The notes beneath the pieces were generated by a model. It was not told where the DNA came from. It worked only from the letters and a program-made list of their open reading frames with translations, and made no database searches. From Chitinophagales bacterium (GTDB taxonomy: Bacteria; Bacteroidota; Bacteroidia; Chitinophagales; Chitinophagaceae), in the NCBI GenBank assembly GCA_021323755.1, contig JAJPKJ010000024.1, positions 1 through 64,000 of the forward strand: a stretch of DNA of 64,000 nt, in the 5' to 3' direction. Made by a program: the position numbers and the translations under genes. Of this stretch, positions 48,201 through 56,868 are shown piece by piece (position 1 is the stretch's first letter; each line of letters starts with the position of its first letter).

Positions 48201-50240
48201 GTTTCTGCAAACAGCATTGCAGCGCTTGAAATTGGGTTTACCCATTTTTTATTATCAACCTTGACTGCTTTTGCCGGGTCTGATTCATTGCTTGCAAATG
48301 GAGAGATAAACGGGAAGTTCACCTTGAACAATATTAAGTCAAACCCATCCTTCACCAGTGATCTGAATATTCGCAATCTGAGTATTCGTCTTGATACGAT
48401 CGGAGATGTTGCCATAAAAATTAATAATATAGAACCTGATAAGTTTTCAGCGGATGTTCATATTACGGGGCGCGGTAACGATCTTGCATTGACCGGTAAT
48501 TATTTGGCAAAGCAGGACAATGACAATTTCAATTTGTCGCTTGATATCCGAAAGCTGCAACTGGCCTCAATCACAGGAATTTCCATGGGCGTCTTAAAAA
48601 GCGCATCAGGTTCGGTCAACGGAAAGTTCAGCATCAGGGGCTCAGCGGCAAAACCAAGAATTGATGGAAGCCTTACCTTTGACGCGGCAGGCATTACACC
48701 ATCCATGCTGAACAATTATTTCAGTATTGATAAAGAAAATATCGGGTTCAATAGTGATGGAATTCATTTTTCCAATTTTACCGTTCTTGATTCAGCAAAA
48801 AATAAACTTGTTTTAAACGGGTCAATAAAAACAATTGATTTCAGGAATTATGATTTTGATCTTGCCATCAACGCGAAAAACTTCCAGGCATTAAACAGCA
48901 CAAAACGCGATAATAAATTATACTACGGGAAATTATTTTTCAATGCCAATCTGGTTGTAAAAGGGACGGCAGAACAACCTTCTATTGACGGGACCATAAA
49001 GATCGATCCAAAAACAAAATTGACGGTGGTGCTTCCACAGGAAGAGCCAGGCATATCCGATCGCCAGGGCATTATTCAATTTGTAAATATGAAATTACCT
49101 GCGCAGGATTCTATCAATAATGCTGGAGTTGATTCATTCAGCACCTCTTCGCTGAAAGGATTTGATATTTCAACGAATATTATTATTGACAGCAGCGCTG
49201 AGCTTACTTTAGTGATCGATGAAAATAATGGCGACCATCTTACTACAAAGGGCGATGCTACATTAACGGCCGGAATCGATCGTAGCGGAAAAATCACCTT
49301 GTCCGGTGATTACCGGCTATCGCGCGGATCCTATGATCTTTCATTCAGTCTATTGCATAAACAATTCAAAATACAAAATGGAAGTTCGATTACCTGGACG
49401 GGTGAAGCCACCAAGGCTAACCTGAATATCAATGCGGTCTATATCGCCAACACTTCGCCCATTGACCTGGTGGATGACCAGCTCGCTCAGTCTGTTGCCA
49501 CGGTGAGAAATACCTACCTGCAAAAACTTCCTTTTGAAGTGCATTTAAAAATGAAAGGCGAATTACTAAAACCGGATATCAGTTTTGATATCATCTTACC
49601 TGATGACAAGAGTTATGTTGTTTCAAAAGATATTCTCACCACAGTAGATGCAAAATTAGATATGCTTCGGCAAGATCAGGGTGAAATGAACAAGCAGGTG
49701 TTTGCTTTATTGTTGCTGAATCGTTTTGTTGGGGAAGATCCGTTCTCAACCAGCACCGCCGCATTAAATGCAGAAAGCCTGGCACGTTCAAGTGTGAGCA
49801 AAATATTAACTGAGCAATTGAATCAGCTGGCATCGAACCTGGTTCATGGTGTAGATATAAATTTTGATCTGCAATCAACGGATGATTATACTACCGGGCA
49901 GTTGCAAAATCGCACTGACCTGAATGTTGGTATCTCCAAAAGATTGCTCAATGATCGTTTAACGGTAAGTGTGGGTTCGGATTTTGAATTGGAAGGCCCC
50001 CAAAATGTGAATGCAAATAATCAATCCAATAATCTGGCAGGCAATATTGCACTGAATTATAAATTGAGTAAGGATGGTCGTTATATGTTGCGCGCCTATC
50101 GCAAGAACGATTATGATGATGTAGTGGAAGGTTATGTTATTGAAACGGGGATGGGATTTATCATTACCCTTGATTACAATCATTTCAGGGAAATATTTGA
50201 GGGTAAGAAAAAGCGCGGACAAGCTGAATCAAAAAAATAA
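45210..50240 (+). CDS. TamB/AsmA-like bridging protein
   Basis: A 1676-residue protein anchored by one N-terminal helix (about residues 24-45, IGILIAVLIILILL) with a long beta-taco repeat body (many DIDLSNLTI-like strands) and a C-terminal DUF490/TamB domain (DISTNIIIDSSAELTLVIDE, then LSGDYRLSRGSYDLSF, then the end with LNVGISKRLLNDRLTVSVGS). Such proteins span the periplasm and carry lipids to, or help assemble, the outer membrane. The next gene encodes the outer-membrane partner TamA/BamA, starting 8 bases later. TamB class sure; exact cargo unknown. Confidence 0.88.
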   Translation: MAAHTKLKTPVLKKALRILVKTIGILIAVLIILILLVQTAPVQNFLRKKAESYLISKLHTKVVIGNVYVGLPGTIILKKIFLEDKRQDTLVYFNKLSADLALFKLVRGNIDINELRLESATLKIKRSLPDTVFNFQFIVDAFQAPPNKQPNKKDTSSMQIAVHDIMLDKIRLVYDDVISGNEVDVFLGHFETRIDQVDLTKGRFNIPLIVLNGLAGKIEQHAQMLKQAVTTDTSGYSLPQFELKNISLTNIDLDYQDKPGEIYSRIYLDSLATQVRQIDLSKRIIMLEKLALSKTTASLRLGSTVSNKKDIAEQKDTDHGSRWYIAADQLRFDDDHISFDDDNAPHQVAGMDYAHLDAKDLSLYVNDLLISNDSISGDIRKGNFSEKSGFDLQGLQGSFLFANNQAYLKNLRLQTPGTLLQHSVVLHYPSIERLKKHIGELSIDADLNNSRIQVKDILQFVPSLRTQPSFRNKQQVFLINARMKGTVAHLKIDHLQLSGLQGTRIDVSGDVSGLPAIMELKVNLVIKQFSSGRKDLLSLIPARLVPPDISIPENFVTNGTITGNMNDVTANLLIQSTSGELTIKGNVKHPDDIKNVVYDASLSAKNLDIGSIFIKESDFGNVSLQLIARGRGFDPKVAQANIDCTISSVIFKKYDYLAASIKASLSDQVAKIDIRSQDPGLYFTLNGSADIHAKYPAINMVAVIDSLKPRSLHLTEENISYRGRISVNFSNGDPDHLQGELVVSNSLLEKDDQKIAMDSLRIVAGQNDTGQYIHLNSDAMNFTLDGHYRLTELGEVFNQLGTTYFSGNKKTPSEKIDKYDFTFSANITDKPILKTLLPSLQRVDPIHFKGKFNSENGWSADLNSPFIIYGNNRIRNFQVHVQPNSKSIDMRMMLQEFTNGGSIGFYNSSIDASVADRKINFALNIQDRSAKDKYHLEGSLMRQDSGDYTFNLKPDQLLLNYGKWNVSENNAIHFSSGNINANNFSLSKGPEELSIRSVSANSIAALEIGFTHFLLSTLTAFAGSDSLLANGEINGKFTLNNIKSNPSFTSDLNIRNLSIRLDTIGDVAIKINNIEPDKFSADVHITGRGNDLALTGNYLAKQDNDNFNLSLDIRKLQLASITGISMGVLKSASGSVNGKFSIRGSAAKPRIDGSLTFDAAGITPSMLNNYFSIDKENIGFNSDGIHFSNFTVLDSAKNKLVLNGSIKTIDFRNYDFDLAINAKNFQALNSTKRDNKLYYGKLFFNANLVVKGTAEQPSIDGTIKIDPKTKLTVVLPQEEPGISDRQGIIQFVNMKLPAQDSINNAGVDSFSTSSLKGFDISTNIIIDSSAELTLVIDENNGDHLTTKGDATLTAGIDRSGKITLSGDYRLSRGSYDLSFSLLHKQFKIQNGSSITWTGEATKANLNINAVYIANTSPIDLVDDQLAQSVATVRNTYLQKLPFEVHLKMKGELLKPDISFDIILPDDKSYVVSKDILTTVDAKLDMLRQDQGEMNKQVFALLLLNRFVGEDPFSTSTAALNAESLARSSVSKILTEQLNQLASNLVHGVDINFDLQSTDDYTTGQLQNRTDLNVGISKRLLNDRLTVSVGSDFELEGPQNVNANNQSNNLAGNIALNYKLSKDGRYMLRAYRKNDYDDVVEGYVIETGMGFIITLDYNHFREIFEGKKKRGQAESKK

Positions 50241-50247
50241 ATCTTGC

Positions 50248-52545
50248 ATGCTTTACAGGTTGCTATATCTTATTTTCATCACGCTCATTTTATTTTTTGC
50301 AGTTTCATGCAGCAATACAAAATATTTGTCTCCCAATGAAGCTTTATATATTGGCGCAAAGATCAAGATCGACAGTTCTAAACTTGGTCATCGTCAAAAC
50401 AAAAAAATATCGGCTGATCTGTTGACATTGGTTCGCCCTAAACCCAATACCAGGATATTGGGACTGCGCCTGAAATTATTCGCATATAATATTGCTGGTA
50501 ATCCCAGCAAACAACATTCCCTGAGAGGATGGCTTAAGAATAAATTTGGACAGGCTCCTGTACTTGCCAGTGATGTTGATCTTGAGCATAATGCAAAAGT
50601 GTTAGCAAGCTATTTGCAGGATAAAGGATATTTTCAGGCACTTGTTTACGGGGACTCGACGATCAAACATAAAAAGGCAACTGCTGTGTACCATGTGCAG
50701 CCGGGTTTGCGCTATACAATTGGTGGAGTGATTTTGGAAAAGGATAGCTCCGCCGTTAATAAAACGATCGCAGCCGATTTCTCCGAAACCTTATTGCGGA
50801 AAGGGAATCCCTTTGATCTTGACATCATTAAATTGGAAAGACAAAGAATAGATGCAGATCTGAAAGAAAATGGATTTTATTTTTTTAGCCCTGAATTGCT
50901 GATCGTAAATGTTGACAGTAATATGGGCAATCACACGGTGAATTTATATGTAAAAGTGAAGCCGGCAATTCCTGCAGAAGCGCAACACACATTTGATATC
51001 AATGAGGTATTTATTTTTGCAAACTATAGTTTGCGCGGATCGGCAGATGATACCAGTAAGAAAAAGGCCATTCATTATAAAAATTTTTATCTCGTTGATT
51101 CCGCAAAATTGTTCAAGCCAACACTCTTTGATGAAGCATTGCGTTTTCAACCGGGGGATACCTATACGCGCAGCGATCATAATTTAACTTTAAGCCGATT
51201 AATCAACCTTGGATTATTCAAGTTCGTAAAGAACAGGTTTGAAATGGCAAAGGGGACAGATTCGCCAATGTTGAATACATATTATTACCTGACGCCGCTT
51301 CCAAAAAAATCATTACAGGCAGAAATAGTAGGAACATCAAAATCGGATAACCTGGTGGGAAGCCAAATTACATTGGGTTGGAAGGACAGGAATATATTTG
51401 GTGCCGGTGAACTGCTGAGCATTGATGCATACGGAGGCTTTGAAGTGCAGTACAGCGCTGATCTGAAAGGTTACAATACCTATCGTGCAGGGCTGGATAA
51501 TAAATTATCATTCCCCAGATTCATCGTTCCTTTTGTGAACATCAATACTGTTGGAGAATTTATGCCCAAAACAAATATTGATCTGGGGTATGATTTTCTA
51601 AATAAGATCCATCTATATACCTTGAATTCTTTTCATACCGCATTTGGTTACGATTGGAAGGAAAATAAAACCAAAGAACATCAGCTGAATCCGATCAGTA
51701 TCACTTATGTTCAGCCCTTGAACATCACCCAGGAATATAAAGACAGCGCAAAAAAAAATCCTACCCTGCTTGATGCGATACAAAAGCAATTTATTCTGGG
51801 CTCCAATTATACTTTCACATTCAATCAGCTTAGCGGGAAGCAACCCATTGATGCGTTTTATTTTAATGGTAATCTTGATCTCTCCGGTAATATAGCAGGA
51901 CTGATCACCGGTGCTGATGCGAAAGCCGGTCATACTGTTTATTTGTTTGGTTTGGATTTTTCTCAATACATACGCACGGAAACCGATTTTCGGTATTATC
52001 ACAATATGGGAAATACGACATGGGCAAACCGGATAGATATTGGCGTCGGTATTCCTTACGGAAATTCCACCGCACTTCCATTTGTAAAGCAATTTTTTGT
52101 TGGAGGGACCAATAGTGTACGCGCATTCAGAAGCCGGTCGGTTGGCCCGGGAACATATCAACCTCCATCAGATAATAATTTTCTACCCGATCAAGCAGGG
52201 GACATTAAACTGGAAATGAACACGGAGTTGCGCGCAAAACTATTCAGCATCGTAAATGGAGCGATCTTTATTGATGCCGGGAATGTATGGCTCTTTAACA
52301 GTGATACGTTAAAACCGGGCGGTAAATTCAGCAGCGCATTTTTAAACCAACTCGCAATTGGTGCAGGTCTTGGATTGCGTTTCGACATTTCAATTCTGAT
52401 CATAAGGTTAGATGTGGCTTTTCCGCTGCGCATACCCTATTTGCCAGATGGTCACCGCTGGATAATTGATAAGATAGATTTTGGAAGCGGAACATGGAGA
52501 AGAGATAATTTGGTTTACAATCTTGGTATTGGATATCCTTTCTGA
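50248..52545 (+). CDS. TamA/BamA-like outer membrane protein (Omp85 family)
   Basis: A 765-residue protein from ATG 50248. The signal peptide has a lipobox-like FAVSC, followed by POTRA-like segments (KVLASYLQDKGYFQALVYGD; RQRIDADLKENGFYFFSPEL; LTLSRLINLGLFKFVKNRF) and a C-terminal 16-strand barrel typical of Omp85 (VRAFRSRSVGPGTY, then LEMNTELRAKLFSIVNGAIF, AIGAGLGLRFDIS). It is the expected outer-membrane partner of the TamB-like protein upstream. The lipoprotein-like N-terminus is common for Bacteroidota TamA. ATG 50248 is chosen over the open frame starting upstream, which overlaps the TamB gene. Confidence 0.9.
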   Translation: MLYRLLYLIFITLILFFAVSCSNTKYLSPNEALYIGAKIKIDSSKLGHRQNKKISADLLTLVRPKPNTRILGLRLKLFAYNIAGNPSKQHSLRGWLKNKFGQAPVLASDVDLEHNAKVLASYLQDKGYFQALVYGDSTIKHKKATAVYHVQPGLRYTIGGVILEKDSSAVNKTIAADFSETLLRKGNPFDLDIIKLERQRIDADLKENGFYFFSPELLIVNVDSNMGNHTVNLYVKVKPAIPAEAQHTFDINEVFIFANYSLRGSADDTSKKKAIHYKNFYLVDSAKLFKPTLFDEALRFQPGDTYTRSDHNLTLSRLINLGLFKFVKNRFEMAKGTDSPMLNTYYYLTPLPKKSLQAEIVGTSKSDNLVGSQITLGWKDRNIFGAGELLSIDAYGGFEVQYSADLKGYNTYRAGLDNKLSFPRFIVPFVNINTVGEFMPKTNIDLGYDFLNKIHLYTLNSFHTAFGYDWKENKTKEHQLNPISITYVQPLNITQEYKDSAKKNPTLLDAIQKQFILGSNYTFTFNQLSGKQPIDAFYFNGNLDLSGNIAGLITGADAKAGHTVYLFGLDFSQYIRTETDFRYYHNMGNTTWANRIDIGVGIPYGNSTALPFVKQFFVGGTNSVRAFRSRSVGPGTYQPPSDNNFLPDQAGDIKLEMNTELRAKLFSIVNGAIFIDAGNVWLFNSDTLKPGGKFSSAFLNQLAIGAGLGLRFDISILIIRLDVAFPLRIPYLPDGHRWIIDKIDFGSGTWRRDNLVYNLGIGYPF

Positions 52546-52710
52546 TATCAGCATCTTTTTTGTTTCTCATCATGATGATAAGATTATTCAGCATTACTTA
52601 AGTAAATCAGTACAGTCGGGGGAAAAACTTCTACAATTCATATTAAAACCAAGGATGGAATTAATGGAACAGTTTTTATTCAATACTATTGGCGTAATCA
52701 TATAAAAAAT

Positions 52711-53487
52711 ATGTACAGCAATTTTATTTCCCTATCCAAGAAGGCATTTGAAAGTCTTGGAGAGCAGGCGCTATTTCTTGGCTCCTTCTTTCGAAATATC
52801 TTCCGGCGCGATTTCGAATGGAATGAATTAATAAGACAGTGTTATCTTATTGGGTACCGCTCTTTTCCTATTGTCGCGTTAACGGGTTTTGTGCTGGGAT
52901 TTGTTCTCACGTTGCAGACAAATCCATCGATGAAAGAATTCGGGGCACAGAACATGGTCCCCGGAATGGTCTCAATTTCTGCCATCCGGGAAATTTGCCC
53001 GGTAATCATAGCGCTGATATGTGCCGGAAAGATTTCTTCGGGTATCGGTGCAGAATTGGGAAGCATGAATGTTACTGAGCAAATTGATGCTATGGAAGTC
53101 TCCGGCGCAAACCCAATCCAATACCTTGTTGTTACCCGCATTTTAGCCAGTACTTTAATGATTCCATTGCTGACCATTTTTGCTGATGGCGTTGCGATCA
53201 TCGGCGGTTTTATTGGAACGAATATTTCGGGAGATATGAGTCTGTCTCTTTATTTCAGAAAATCCATCGCTGCATTGGTATTTTCAGATATTTTTCCATC
53301 GTTCATCAAATCTGTTCTTTTTGGTTTTGTGATTGGTTTTGTTGGTTGTTACCAGGGACTGCATTCAAATCGTGGAACCGAAAGCGTAGGGCTTGCCGCA
53401 AATGCTGCCGTTGTCTCTGCTTCTGTTTGGATAATCATCATTGATGCAATTGCCGTGCAGATCACCAGCGCTTTTGTATATAACTAG
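52711..53487 (+). CDS. mlaE: MlaE-family ABC transporter permease (lipid transport)
   Basis: A 258-residue membrane protein with five or six helices. The MlaE hallmarks are visible: LTGFVLGFVLTLQTNPSMKEFG, the EQIDAMEVSGANPIQYLVVT coupling helix that meets the ATPase, and VLFGFVIGFVGCYQGLHSNR. It forms the membrane part of an MCE lipid transporter that moves phospholipids between inner and outer membranes. It is first in an operon with the ATPase (6 bases) and MCE protein. Confidence 0.94.
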   Translation: MYSNFISLSKKAFESLGEQALFLGSFFRNIFRRDFEWNELIRQCYLIGYRSFPIVALTGFVLGFVLTLQTNPSMKEFGAQNMVPGMVSISAIREICPVIIALICAGKISSGIGAELGSMNVTEQIDAMEVSGANPIQYLVVTRILASTLMIPLLTIFADGVAIIGGFIGTNISGDMSLSLYFRKSIAALVFSDIFPSFIKSVLFGFVIGFVGCYQGLHSNRGTESVGLAANAAVVSASVWIIIIDAIAVQITSAFVYN

Positions 53488-53493
53488 TTTGTT

Positions 53494-54225
53494 ATGGAAG
53501 AGAATGTTATTGATATAAAAGGGTTAAAAAAAAATTTCGGCGACAAGGAAGTGCTGAAAAGTGTGAGTTTCTCCGTAAAAAAAGGAGAGAATATGATTGT
53601 TATGGGCAGATCAGGTGAAGGAAAGTCGGTTACCATTAAATGCATTGTCGGGCTGATTTGGCAGGATGAGGGATCAGTAAAGGTATTTGGCAAAGAAGTA
53701 AAAGAAATGACTGAGAATGAGTTAAAAGAGATGCGGACCAAGGTTGGTTTTCTTTTTCAAAATGCTGCTTTGTACGATTCAATGACGGTTGCTGAAAATC
53801 TTGCATTTCCGCTGACAAGGGTATTGAAAATAAAAAATGCGGAGGAGATAAAAACTAGAATTCATGAAACACTTGATAGTGTAGGTTTAGAGGATACCGT
53901 GGATAAAATGCCCAGCGATCTCTCGGGCGGTATGCGTAAAAGAATCGGACTTGCCAGGACACTCATCGTGAAACCGGAGATTATATTATATGATGAACCA
54001 ACGACCGGCCTTGATCCCATAACTTCCGCAGAAATAAGCGAATTGATCTTAGCGATTCAAAAAAAGAACAATGCGTCTTCGATAATCATTACTCACGACA
54101 TGCAATGCGCAAAAATAACCGGGGATCGCATGGTGTTGATCAACGAAGGCGAATGTATCGGAGAAGGTTCATACGAGGAGTTGCAGCATTCTCCGGATAA
54201 ATTCATTCAATCATTTTTTAAATAA
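53494..54225 (+). CDS. mlaF: MlaF-family ABC transporter ATPase
   Basis: A 243-residue ATPase with Walker A GRSGEGKSVTIK, Q-loop FLFQNAALYDSMTV, signature LSGGMRKRIGLAR, Walker B IILYDEPTTGLD and switch IITHDM, all canonical. The sequence and the ALYDSMTV region are typical of MlaF. It should power lipid transport by MlaE. It lies 6 bases after mlaE and 5 before mlaD. Confidence 0.95.
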   Translation: MEENVIDIKGLKKNFGDKEVLKSVSFSVKKGENMIVMGRSGEGKSVTIKCIVGLIWQDEGSVKVFGKEVKEMTENELKEMRTKVGFLFQNAALYDSMTVAENLAFPLTRVLKIKNAEEIKTRIHETLDSVGLEDTVDKMPSDLSGGMRKRIGLARTLIVKPEIILYDEPTTGLDPITSAEISELILAIQKKNNASSIIITHDMQCAKITGDRMVLINEGECIGEGSYEELQHSPDKFIQSFFK

Positions 54226-54230
54226 TAATC

Positions 54231-55007
54231 ATGAAAGCCACCATACCGGAGAAAATTAAAACCGGAATTTTTGTCGTCGTTGGGGTATTGCTATTTCTGG
54301 CAATCATTGTGCTGATCGGCAAACAACAAAAATTGTTTTCACGGTCACTGACGATGCACGCCCATTTCAGAAATGTAAATGGATTGCAGATTGGCAATTA
54401 TGTAAGGTTCGGCGGCATCAATGTAGGTATTGTTGACGGCATCAATATTACCAACGATACCACGGTGACTGTCGACTTCAGACTCGAGCCGAGGATGAAA
54501 CCTTTTTTAAAAGATGATGCTGTTGTGAGTATAAGTTCTGAGGGACTGATGGGAGATAAGCTGGTGCAGATTTCTCCCGGAAGTGATTCGGCAACATTAT
54601 TGAAAGAAGGAGGGCAAATGAAGACCATTGATCCGGTCGACATGGACAAAATAATATTAAAGGTTTCAAGGATCACGGACAATGCCGAGGCGCTGACCAA
54701 TAGTCTTGCTGGGATTGCTGACAGGATCAACAAAGGACAGGGTTCAATTGGAATGTTATTGAAGAATGATACCCTTGCAAAAAGATTACAAACTACCGTT
54801 GCGGAAGCGAACGAAACCGTAAACGTTGTAAAAAAGAGTGCAAACAATTTCAATGAAAATATGGAGGCTGCAAAACATAATTTCTTATTGAGGGGGTATT
54901 TTAGAAAAAAAGAAAAACAGCGGATAAAAGATTCGATAAACAATCAAAAGCGCATCAAAGATTCAATCAGCAACCTGAAATTGAAGACCGCGGATCAAAA
55001 AAAATGA
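54231..55007 (+). CDS. mlaD: MlaD/MCE-domain protein
   Basis: A 258-residue protein with an N-terminal transmembrane helix (VVVGVLLFLAIIVLIG) and one MCE domain (residues 40-120: FRNVNGLQIGNYVRFGGINVGIVDGI and ISSEGLMGDKLVQISPGS). It then has a helical region (MDKIILKVSRITDNAEAL) and a basic C-terminal tail. MCE hexamers form the periplasmic lipid channel of Mla systems. Last gene of mlaEFD; no MlaC or MlaB is seen here. Confidence 0.93.
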   Translation: MKATIPEKIKTGIFVVVGVLLFLAIIVLIGKQQKLFSRSLTMHAHFRNVNGLQIGNYVRFGGINVGIVDGINITNDTTVTVDFRLEPRMKPFLKDDAVVSISSEGLMGDKLVQISPGSDSATLLKEGGQMKTIDPVDMDKIILKVSRITDNAEALTNSLAGIADRINKGQGSIGMLLKNDTLAKRLQTTVAEANETVNVVKKSANNFNENMEAAKHNFLLRGYFRKKEKQRIKDSINNQKRIKDSISNLKLKTADQKK

Positions 55008-55124
55008 TTTCATAATTGAACCTATACGTACTTTCAATTTTAAGGCAATTAAATATTAAAATTGGCATCTGCTTTGATTTATTATCTGTATTCAGTTAAC
55101 AGAAGATTATTTGCATCAGTCACG

Positions 55125-55150
55125 CCCTGCATTTCTTTGCGGGGTTTTTT
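55125..55150 (+). terminator. Terminator downstream of mlaEFD
   Basis: CCCTGC (55125-55130) pairs with GCGGGG (55139-55144), with one T-G wobble, and is followed by six T (55145-55150). It lies 118 bases after the mlaD stop. Confidence 0.65.
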
Positions 55151-55671
55151 ATTCTTGCGACCTGGGAACTCCTTTCATGCTCGTGGCCGTAATGGTTTGG
55201 ATTTTTTAAAAAATGCTTTGGGTGCTGATTTAAAAATAAAGCAATAGGAATGATCGGTTGAGGGATAAATAAGAAAGCTGTATTCTTAAAAAAATACAGC
55301 TCTTTGCTGACGCTTACTCTTTTTGCGTTTTATTTAAATTCCGTCAAAGAAAAAAAATAATGATTAAAGAATATCTACGCCCTAATCATCATTTAATAAA
55401 AAATGGTGCCAATCGATTTCTATTGTCCGCATTCATTATTTCAGTAAAAAATGAGTAAATTTTTACTCCTGGCTGGAAAAATTTCTACAATGATAAATGC
55501 ATGCTGAGGATTTCAATTTCCTTTTCGCAGACCAGATCCATTGTCCGAAGGAATTCTTTATTGGCAGACGCGGGATCCGGATAAGCTTACCCATGTTTAA
55601 GAATGGCGGATGGGCTATTGGCTGGCTTTTTGTTTTTAAAATAATGTTAAGCATTGAACAAATGTTTTTGA

Positions 55672-55708
55672 ATACTAAATTTTTTAGTATCTTTATACTA
55701 AATATTTG
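55672..55708 (+). promoter_or_regulatory. Palindromic operator and promoter of the 2H/SRAP group
   Basis: ATACTAAA (55672-55679) and TTTAGTAT (55683-55690) form a perfect inverted repeat with a 3-base spacer, and a third half-site ATACTAAA (55695-55702) makes a second dyad with the middle one, 4 bases apart. TATTTG (55703-55708) resembles the -7 box (one mismatch to TAnnTTTG), ending 4 bases before ATG 55713. A repressor bound here would cover the promoter. A LexA-like SOS repressor is plausible because an SRAP gene is downstream, but the binder is unknown. Transcription would be nearly leaderless. Confidence 0.6.
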
Positions 55709-55712
55709 ACCA

Positions 55713-56345
55713 ATGACAAAGAAAGTGCAGCAGGTCCAGTCCATGCTCATACAGAACGCAGGTTACCGGCAGTATGAATACCTGATCATTTTAAATCCGC
55801 ATGAGGACCTCAGAAAAAAGATAACGGCTGTAAAAGAGGAGTTCGCCTTAAAATTCCAGGCACCGGGAGCACGCTGGGGCAAGCCATTTCTGGTGCTCGC
55901 GCGGTTCAGGCAATTCGCGATGATGGAAGAACGCATCATGAATAATTTAAAAATGGTCGCGATGGGATATTTCCCTTTTAAGGTCGAGCTCTCTAATTTT
56001 GGTTCTTATCCATCACATACCATTTTTATCAATGTCACGACCAAGGAACCCATCAAGAACCTCGTCAAGCAAATAAAACCCTGGCAGAAATTATTGAAAC
56101 TCGATGAAGATAACAAGCCACATTTCTTAGATGATCCTGCTTTCACGATCGCCCGTCAACTAAAACCCTGGCAATTTGAAAGCGCATGGGCAGAGTACCA
56201 GCACAAGCATTTTACCGGTAGGTTCATCGCAGACAGCATGCTGCTCCTGAAAAGAAATGTGGGAGAGAAGGCCTTCCAGATCGCTGCGCGCTTTGAGTTT
56301 CAGAACCTGCCGGTGACCACGGTGCAGGGAGAGCTTTTTGGATAA
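55713..56345 (+). CDS. 2H-phosphoesterase/2'-5' RNA ligase-like protein without catalytic histidines
   Basis: A 210-residue cytosolic protein with the fold pattern of LigT/2H enzymes: YLIILNPHEDLRKKI first, then a strand that would hold motif 1 (FLVLARF, residues 59-65), and motif 2 at AFTIARQL (143-150), followed by the typical HFTGRFIADSMLLLKR strand. In active enzymes each motif is HxT; here motif 1 reads F59-L-V61 and motif 2 A143-F-T145, so both His are missing. It may bind nucleic acid without cutting it. First gene after the palindromic operator. Confidence 0.7.
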   Translation: MTKKVQQVQSMLIQNAGYRQYEYLIILNPHEDLRKKITAVKEEFALKFQAPGARWGKPFLVLARFRQFAMMEERIMNNLKMVAMGYFPFKVELSNFGSYPSHTIFINVTTKEPIKNLVKQIKPWQKLLKLDEDNKPHFLDDPAFTIARQLKPWQFESAWAEYQHKHFTGRFIADSMLLLKRNVGEKAFQIAARFEFQNLPVTTVQGELFG

Positions 56346-56464
56346 ACAATAATGTTATCCGTATGTATAATCCTTTTCCTTTATTCTCACCCTCTCTTTT
56401 GCTCGCCCAGATCTCGGAAGCAAAAGGCAAGCGTTTTTTTGTGCGGCAGACTTTTCTTCGAGGG

Positions 56465-56489
56465 ATGCAGCCAGCATTAAAGGCTGCAT
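56465..56489 (+). terminator. Terminator-like hairpin between the first two genes of the group
   Basis: ATGCAGCC (56465-56472) pairs with GGCTGCAT (56482-56489), an 8-bp stem with a 9-base loop, and is followed by TTTTTATTTC. It lies 120 bases after the 2H-like gene stop and just before the start of the next gene at 56507. It could end or attenuate the first transcript. Confidence 0.65.
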
Positions 56490-56506
56490 TTTTATTTCGC
56501 GGGTAC

Positions 56507-56866
56507 ATGGAAGAAGAAAAAAGTATGGCTGAAGAACATTTTAAAGACCTTCTGCGTGATCCCAATAGATTTTTATACGACACAAAAAATGAGGAGCATC
56601 TGGAAAAATTGAAAATGGCGGCAAGACAGCCTTCCGGTTTTAAGATCTATTATGTCGGCAAGACAAAATGGGAGTGGAGACCCCCGCCGGTCTATCAGAA
56701 CAAAATAAAAAATTATATTCAAAAACTTCATCCGCGCTGGAGAACAGCGAGAGGAAAAAATAAAGTGATGGTAGGTCTTTATGAAGAGTGGGGCGAATTA
56801 TTTCTTAAATTTAATTTTGAAGAGGAAGAGGATAAAATTGTTTTTGACGAGATCGAAAAATATTAA
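56507..56866 (+). CDS. Protein of unknown function in the SRAP group
   Basis: About 119 residues from ATG 56507 (MEEEKSMAEEHFKDLLRD). A longer frame to 56363 is open but would run through a terminator hairpin, so I prefer 56507 (or ATG 56525). The sequence is basic in the middle (YYVGKTKWEWRPPPVYQNKI, then LHPRWRTARGKNKVMVG) and acidic at the end, suggesting nucleic-acid contact. Unrecognised family. It ends two bases before the SRAP start, so the two are co-translated. Confidence 0.6.
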   Translation: MEEEKSMAEEHFKDLLRDPNRFLYDTKNEEHLEKLKMAARQPSGFKIYYVGKTKWEWRPPPVYQNKIKNYIQKLHPRWRTARGKNKVMVGLYEEWGELFLKFNFEEEEDKIVFDEIEKY

Positions 56867-56868
56867 AT

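Larger units (their letters stand above)
55008..55712. other. Intergenic region between mlaD and the 2H/SRAP group
   Basis: A 705-base gene-free stretch. It holds a terminator (55125-55150), a 9-bp hairpin AGCTGTATT/AATACAGCT (55276-55284 with 55293-55301), and at its end the palindromic operator and promoter of the next genes. Short open frames at 55062 and 55497 show no family signal. The remainder is AT-rich. Confidence 0.5.

Noticed and set aside
50134-50247. Upstream extension of the TamA-like gene
   Set aside because: It overlaps the TamB gene and lacks a signal peptide; ATG 50248 begins one.
55062-55247. 61-codon open frame in the gap after mlaD
   Set aside because: It runs through the mlaEFD terminator hairpin and shows no family signal.
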